The translations under genes were made by a program, and so were the position numbers. The notes beneath the pieces are model-generated. The model worked only from the letters and a program-made list of their open reading frames with translations. It did not search any database and was not told where the DNA came from. Of a stretch of 47,164 nt of DNA, positions 43,467 to 47,164 are shown piece after piece (position 1 is the first letter of the stretch; the number at the start of each line of letters is the position of its first letter). The DNA is from Chloroflexota bacterium. GTDB taxonomy: Bacteria; Chloroflexota; Anaerolineae; Anaerolineales; UBA11858. The stretch is taken from positions 1 through 47,164 of the forward strand of contig JAANWX010000059.1 in assembly GCA_018263575.1 (NCBI GenBank), given 5' to 3'.

Positions 43467-44008
43467 TGTTTCATGGCCTCCCGTATGCGTTCTAGGTGGT
43501 TGCCAAAGAAGTTTTCCGCCAGAAAGCCCAAGAGCGGGGGGAAGAGAAAGGTGATGGCGTAGCGGATGAGGGTGACTTCTGTCCCCAAGAGGGCAAATTC
43601 CATGGGTAAACGCGAGACCGACCACAGGTTTTTGGCGGTCACAAAGGCAATCAAGACGCCGATACCGGCCCCGCTACTCAGCAAAGCGCCGGCAATGGGG
43701 TAATAGGCATAGGGGCCGCCGGGAATGAGCGCTCCCCCCACACAGGCCAAGGCTAATCCGCGCCAACCGGATTCGGAGCCTAACCAGCGCTCTATGGCCT
43801 CCTTTTTTACCAACGCCTGGAGGAGTCCGGCGGTCAGGAAAGCAGCCACTAAAAGGGGGATTTCCTTGAGGAGGAGTGAGCCTCCGCCTTGGAGACCCTG
43901 CAAGATAAGGTCAATTCCTCCCTTTTGCCATGTGATATAGGCTAATCCCAGGGTCACAAGCCCCAAGATGTAGAGGATGTAATTTGAGTTCTTTTTTTTC
44001 TTGGACAT
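43463..44008 (-). CDS. Half-size permease, first of a split pair
   Basis: 181 aa. About four membrane helices, basic N-terminus (MSKKKKNSNYILYILGL). Residues 75-110 hold the GSESGWRGL..G..IPGGPYAYYPI motif, with LLLKEIPLLVAAFLTAGLLQAL ahead of it. Same family and same half as the downstream gene, so an ancient duplication that has stayed separate is likelier than a gene broken in the middle. AGGA precedes the ATG. No regulator or metal resistance genes are adjacent. Confidence 0.78.
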   Translation of the reverse strand: MSKKKKNSNYILYILGLVTLGLAYITWQKGGIDLILQGLQGGGSLLLKEIPLLVAAFLTAGLLQALVKKEAIERWLGSESGWRGLALACVGGALIPGGPYAYYPIAGALLSSGAGIGVLIAFVTAKNLWSVSRLPMEFALLGTEVTLIRYAITFLFPPLLGFLAENFFGNHLERIREAMKQ

Positions 44009-44132
44009 ACTATTTTTTCCTATGGGGATATCTTCTCAAATTTTAGGGGGGACAATTACGTAGCTAGGGTTTCTTAGCCACTTTCGTGGCTTACTACAAA
44101 CGAGAATGTGTTTATTGTACCAGGTATTGTTG

Positions 44133-44181
44133 TGGGGGAGGTCAGGAGGCGCGGGTTCCGCACGCCTCCTGACCTCCCCCA
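44133..44181. repeat. Perfect 19-bp inverted repeat
   Basis: TGGGGGAGGTCAGGAGGCG (44133-44151) and its exact complement (44163-44181), loop of 11 nt. It lies in the 255-bp gap between groL and the permease pair. There is no T run, and the groL terminator is separate. Confidence 0.82.
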
Positions 44182-44198
44182 AGTTTGTTAAAAGAAAA

Positions 44199-44233
44199 AA
44201 CCCCAGAGGTGACTGCTGCCACGCTCTGGGGTT
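44199..44233 (-). terminator. Terminator of groL
   Basis: Minus-strand stem AACCCCAGAG/CTCTGGGGTT with a 15-nt loop, followed by TTTTCTTTT, about 30 bp beyond the groL stop. Confidence 0.88.
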
Positions 44234-44263
44234 TGGTTTTCTTGGTTTCAAGCAGTGATTAGT

Positions 44264-45937
44264 TTACATCATGCCGGGCATTCCGCCGCCCATGCCGCCC
44301 ATACCGGGGGCGCCGCCCATGGGAGGGCCGCCAGCATCATCATCGGAAGGTTCATCGGCGATGAGGGCTTCGGTGGTGAGGATCATGGCCGCGATGGAGG
44401 CTGCGTTTTCGAGCGCGCCACGGGTTACTTTGACGGGGTCGATCACGCCGGCTTCGATCATGTTCACGTATTCTTCTGTGAGCACGTTGTAGCCGAGGTG
44501 TTCGTCGCCTTGTTCTTCCTGGAAGCGTTTTACGTTTTCCAAGATCACTGCGCCGTCTTTACCAGCGTTTTCGGCAATTTTGCTAGTAGGTTCCATGAGT
44601 GCCTTTTGGACGATGCTAACGCCAACTTGCGCGGCGGGGAAGTCCATTTCCAGATCGCCAAGGGCTTCCACGGTGTTAGCAAGGGCTACGCCACCGCCAG
44701 CAACGATGCCAGCTTCTACAGCAGCGCGAGTAGCAGAGAGGGCGTCTTCGACGCGGTGTTTCTTCTCTTTTAGCTCGGTCTCTGTAGCGGCGCCTACGCG
44801 AATGATGGCCACGCCACCGGACAATTTGGCGAGACGTTCTTGAAGTTTCTCGCGGTCATAGTCGCTGGTGCTGGCTGCAATCTCGTTGCGAATTTGCTCA
44901 ACGCGGGCTTTGATTTGTTTGTTGTCGCCTTTGCCGCCAACAACGGTGGTGTCGTCTTTGGTGGAAATGATCTTTTCAGCTTGGCCCAGATCGTCAACGG
45001 TCGCGCTATCTAGTTTGCGGCCTAGTTCTTCTGAGATCACGGTAGCGCCGGTCAAGATGGCGATATCTTGGAGCATGGCCTTGCGGCGGTCGCCAAATCC
45101 GGGCGCTTTGATGGCCAGAACGTTGACCATGCCACGGAGTTTGTTCAAGACAAGGGTAGCCAGGGCTTCACCGTCAATGTCTTCGGCGATGATCACCACT
45201 TCTCGTTTGCCAATCTGAACTAATTTCTCCAAGAGAGGAACGATGTCCTGAGCAGCAGAAATTTTGGAGTCGTGAATGAGGACGTTGGCATCTTCGATGA
45301 CTGCTTCCATATCGTCCGGATCGGTCACGAAATAAGGTGAGAGGTAGCCACGATCAAATTGCATACCTTCTACATATTCTGTCTCGAAGGCCAAGGTTTT
45401 GGATTCTTCAACGGTGATTACGCCGTCTTTGCCAACCTTGTCCATCACATCGGCGATCAACTCGCCAATAGAACGGTCCTGAGCAGAGATAGAAGCCACA
45501 TTGCCAATTTCTTCTTTGGTGGTAACGGCGATGGCTTGCTCTGTGATGTGCTCAGAGACCAATTTTGTGGCGGCTTCAATACCTTGCTTGAGCAGCATAG
45601 GGTTGAAACCGGCGGCCAAGTTTTTCATACCTTCAGTGACAATTGAGTGAGCTAATAAGGTGGAGGTTGTTGTACCATCACCTGCGATATCGTTTGTTTT
45701 TGTGGCTGCCTCTTTTAATAGTTGGGCGCCCATATTCTCAAACTTATCTTTTAACTCAATTTCTTTGGCAACGGTAACACCGTCATGGGTGATGGTGGGG
45801 CTGCCAAAACTTTTATCCAAGGCTACGTTGCGGCCTTTGGGTCCCAAAGTAGTAATAACAGCTTTTGCTAATGTGTTCATGCCGGCTTGCAGTTTTCGCC
45901 GGGCATCCTCAGAAAATATAACGCGCTTTCCAGACAT
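44264..45937 (-). CDS. groL: Chaperonin GroEL
   Basis: 557 aa, normal length. ATP-dependent folding chamber of 14 subunits. Starts [29 protein letters not shown]-site motifs LGPKGRNV and GDGTTT (residues 86-91); also [17 protein letters not shown] and GGGVALANT. Ends with the Gly-Gly-Met tail. No groES lies upstream; the gene is alone under a promoter with a CIRCE-like operator, so it may be a second copy or groES is elsewhere. Confidence 0.98.
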   Translation of the reverse strand: MSGKRVIFSEDARRKLQAGMNTLAKAVITTLGPKGRNVALDKSFGSPTITHDGVTVAKEIELKDKFENMGAQLLKEAATKTNDIAGDGTTTSTLLAHSIVTEGMKNLAAGFNPMLLKQGIEAATKLVSEHITEQAIAVTTKEEIGNVASISAQDRSIGELIADVMDKVGKDGVITVEESKTLAFETEYVEGMQFDRGYLSPYFVTDPDDMEAVIEDANVLIHDSKISAAQDIVPLLEKLVQIGKREVVIIAEDIDGEALATLVLNKLRGMVNVLAIKAPGFGDRRKAMLQDIAILTGATVISEELGRKLDSATVDDLGQAEKIISTKDDTTVVGGKGDNKQIKARVEQIRNEIAASTSDYDREKLQERLAKLSGGVAIIRVGAATETELKEKKHRVEDALSATRAAVEAGIVAGGGVALANTVEALGDLEMDFPAAQVGVSIVQKALMEPTSKIAENAGKDGAVILENVKRFQEEQGDEHLGYNVLTEEYVNMIEAGVIDPVKVTRGALENAASIAAMILTTEALIADEPSDDDAGGPPMGGAPGMGGMGGGMPGMM

Positions 45938-46045
45938 AAAGTTTTTCTCCTTCGAACTAAAATGCTTATAGACTAAATAGAAATATATTTTAATAGCGTT
46001 TTGGCTGGTGTGGATTTCTGTAAAGACATTGAGCCAAAACCTTTT

Positions 46046-46072
46046 TTAGCAGAGGCAGTGTGCAATTGCTAA
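46046..46072 (-). promoter_or_regulatory. Degenerate CIRCE-like operator
   Basis: TTAGCA-N15-TGCTAA, exactly 27 bp as in the HrcA operator TTAGCACTC-N9-GAGTGCTAA. The outer six bases of each arm match, the inner three do not. It lies just downstream of the promoter and about 109 bp before the groL start. Suggests heat-shock control by HrcA, possibly weakened. Confidence 0.6.
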
Positions 46073-46084
46073 ACAGCGCAAATT

Positions 46085-46113
46085 ATGATAACTGTGTTCG
46101 AGGCGAAAGTCAA
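46085..46113 (-). promoter_or_regulatory. groL promoter
   Basis: Minus strand TTGACT (46108-46113), 17-bp spacer, TATCAT (46085-46090). Predicted start near 46078, so the CIRCE-like site is at the start of the transcript. Confidence 0.75.
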
Positions 46114-46173
46114 GTTTAGAGAGGCGAATATATGCGATTCTAACAAAATTCTGAGATAGGTTTATGAGAATTC

Positions 46174-46821
46174 CTAGACCTTATTTTTTTGGCGCTGTCG
46201 TAAGCGGCTGACGACAAAAAAGATCACCACCCCAACCCCAAGCACAAGGACTACTTTTTCATACTTGTCAATCCATTCCAAGACTAGGCCCCAGTTTTGG
46301 CCCAGGATATACCCTGCTAAGGCTAGCAAAAAGCTCCACAGCGCGGTTCCTATTGCTGTGTAGATATTGAAAAGGCCTAAGTTCATGCTGGCTATGCCGG
46401 CCGGGATGGAGACCAAGCTGCGCACAATGGGAACCATGCGCCCAAAAAAGATCACCAACTCGCCGTAGCGCTCGAACCATGCCAGGGCAGTATCGAAATC
46501 CGCTTCGGTGAGCAGCAACCATTTCCCGTAGCGGCGCAACAACTCTCGCACCCGTTCTTCGCCAAACCAATATCCCAAACCATAAAATACCAACGCGCCA
46601 GCTATAGAGCCAATGGCACCTACAAGGGTTACACCCCATAGTGTAAAATTCCCCTCTTTTTCGAAGGCCAACCACCCAGCCATGGGCAACACGGCCTCAG
46701 AGGGGATAGGGGGAAAAACGTTTTCCAGAAACATCACAAACGCCAGCCCCAAATATCCCATGGCCCGGATGATATCCTGAGCCCACATAGCAACACCGTC
46801 AAGCAAATGACTTAATCCCAT
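46174..46821 (-). CDS. DedA family membrane protein
   Basis: 215 aa with several membrane helices. SNARE-associated/VTT domain: FLENVFPPIPSEAVLPMAGWLA, GAIGSIAGALVFYGLGYWFG and the FFGRMVPIVRSLVSIPAGIASMN motif with conserved Arg. DedA proteins act in lipid carrier recycling (for example undecaprenyl phosphate) and membrane homeostasis. Basic C-terminal tail. AGGAG precedes the start. No terminator visible; monocistronic. Confidence 0.93.
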   Translation of the reverse strand: MGLSHLLDGVAMWAQDIIRAMGYLGLAFVMFLENVFPPIPSEAVLPMAGWLAFEKEGNFTLWGVTLVGAIGSIAGALVFYGLGYWFGEERVRELLRRYGKWLLLTEADFDTALAWFERYGELVIFFGRMVPIVRSLVSIPAGIASMNLGLFNIYTAIGTALWSFLLALAGYILGQNWGLVLEWIDKYEKVVLVLGVGVVIFFVVSRLRQRQKNKV

Positions 46822-46873
46822 TTTGTTCTTACTCCTTGATTAACGAATTCAAAGCAACAATTGTACCATATTG

Positions 46874-46944
46874 GGGATTGGAGGTTGGAAGTTGGAAGTT
46901 GGAGGTTGGGGATTGGAGGTTGGAGGTTGGAAGTTGGAAGTTGG
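46874..46944. repeat. Heptanucleotide-period repeat, GGARRTT type
   Basis: About ten near-perfect units (GGAGGTT, GGAAGTT, GGGGATT). The clearest heptamer array in the window; it lies in the 343-bp gene-free end region. Confidence 0.88.
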
Positions 46945-47074
46945 TGTCCCGTCCTAGTATATGTTTACAGCGAATGTTGCGGGGTGGTTCAGAAATTGGA
47001 AATAAAACCCTAAGTAAGTCTTTGAAAGTTCCTTTATAACTTTCAGGCTACGTCACTTTATTTCGATGTGCGCA

Positions 47075-47164
47075 GTGTCTCCCGACCGCGCACCTGAAGT
47101 GACCGAAGGTCTCCCCTCTTGGGAAAAAATGTGGCTCAATTACCTGGAGACCTGCGGTCAGGAC
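47075..47164. repeat. Palindromic repeat at the window edge
   Basis: ACCG..GGTCTCC (47102-47114) pairs with GGAGACC..CGGT (47146-47158), arms interrupted by one 2-base mismatch. It shares GACCGAAGGTCTCC with 20223-20236. It may continue past the window. No gene is seen between 46945 and 47164. Confidence 0.6.

Noticed and set aside
46874-46944. Possible CRISPR array
   Set aside because: Units are 7 nt and contiguous, with no unique spacers and no cas genes nearby.

Overview
The window looks like a chromosomal segment of an uncultured Chloroflexota bacterium, probably Anaerolineae-like. Supporting this are mid-GC coding DNA, bacterial lipoproteins with Thr/Pro-rich linkers, a fused alpha-beta glycyl-tRNA synthetase, mevalonate-pathway HMG-CoA reductase and synthase, a Bacillus-like bc complex, several toxin-antitoxin loci and abundant 7-nt-period repeats between genes. 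The assignment is inference: no rRNA gene is present. No prophage, CRISPR array, insertion sequence or intact mobile element was seen.

Layout. 0.2-2.0 kb: etfBA (minus). 2.1-3.5 kb: TPR protein. 3.6-4.2 kb: YgiT/DUF4258 toxin-antitoxin pair. 4.3-7.8 kb: sdhCDAB operon (minus), head-to-head with qcrABC (8.1-10.6 kb); together they form a quinone-linked respiratory block that also suits the nearby ETF. 10.7-13.7 kb: a DUF6516-like toxin-antitoxin pair, an unknown coiled-coil membrane protein, Hsp20 and a methyltransferase. 13.8-14.9 kb: tRNA-Pro and a sugar nucleotidyltransferase. 15.2-20.1 kb: a plus-strand cell-envelope run (foldase lipoprotein, PT-rich membrane protein, baseplate-J-like membrane protein, ruvX, mltG). 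20.4-24.5 kb: a broken DUF433/DUF5615 pair abutting the lon end, and the folC-lon operon (minus). 24.7-28.1 kb: phnDCE-type ABC transporter with an unusual permease. 28.2-30.5 kb: three envelope/secreted proteins. 30.5-30.7 kb: tRNA-Gly and a CAT-anticodon tRNA, followed by gene remnants. 31.3-36.4 kb: class II aldolase, a GAF histidine kinase, mvaA and mvaS. 36.4-41.6 kb: pepF and the fused glycyl-tRNA synthetase. 41.6-42.9 kb: an AT-rich patch of broken accessory genes. 43.0-46.8 kb: a split permease pair, groL and a DedA protein.

Recurring themes. (1) Heptanucleotide-period repeats occur at about ten intergenic sites and once inside the glycyl-tRNA synthetase, where they encode part of the linker. 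(2) Short perfect or near-perfect palindromes lie in many gaps, one of them also inside the synthetase. (3) Several -10 boxes lie so close to start codons that the mRNAs should be leaderless or nearly so. (4) Four toxin-antitoxin-like loci are present, at least one of them broken.

No single new multi-gene defence or biosynthetic system is evident. The best leads are repeat invasion of an essential gene, the three-module QcrC, the PhnE fused to extra membrane and periplasmic domains, the split permease, and the unnamed antitoxin beside the DUF6516-like toxin.
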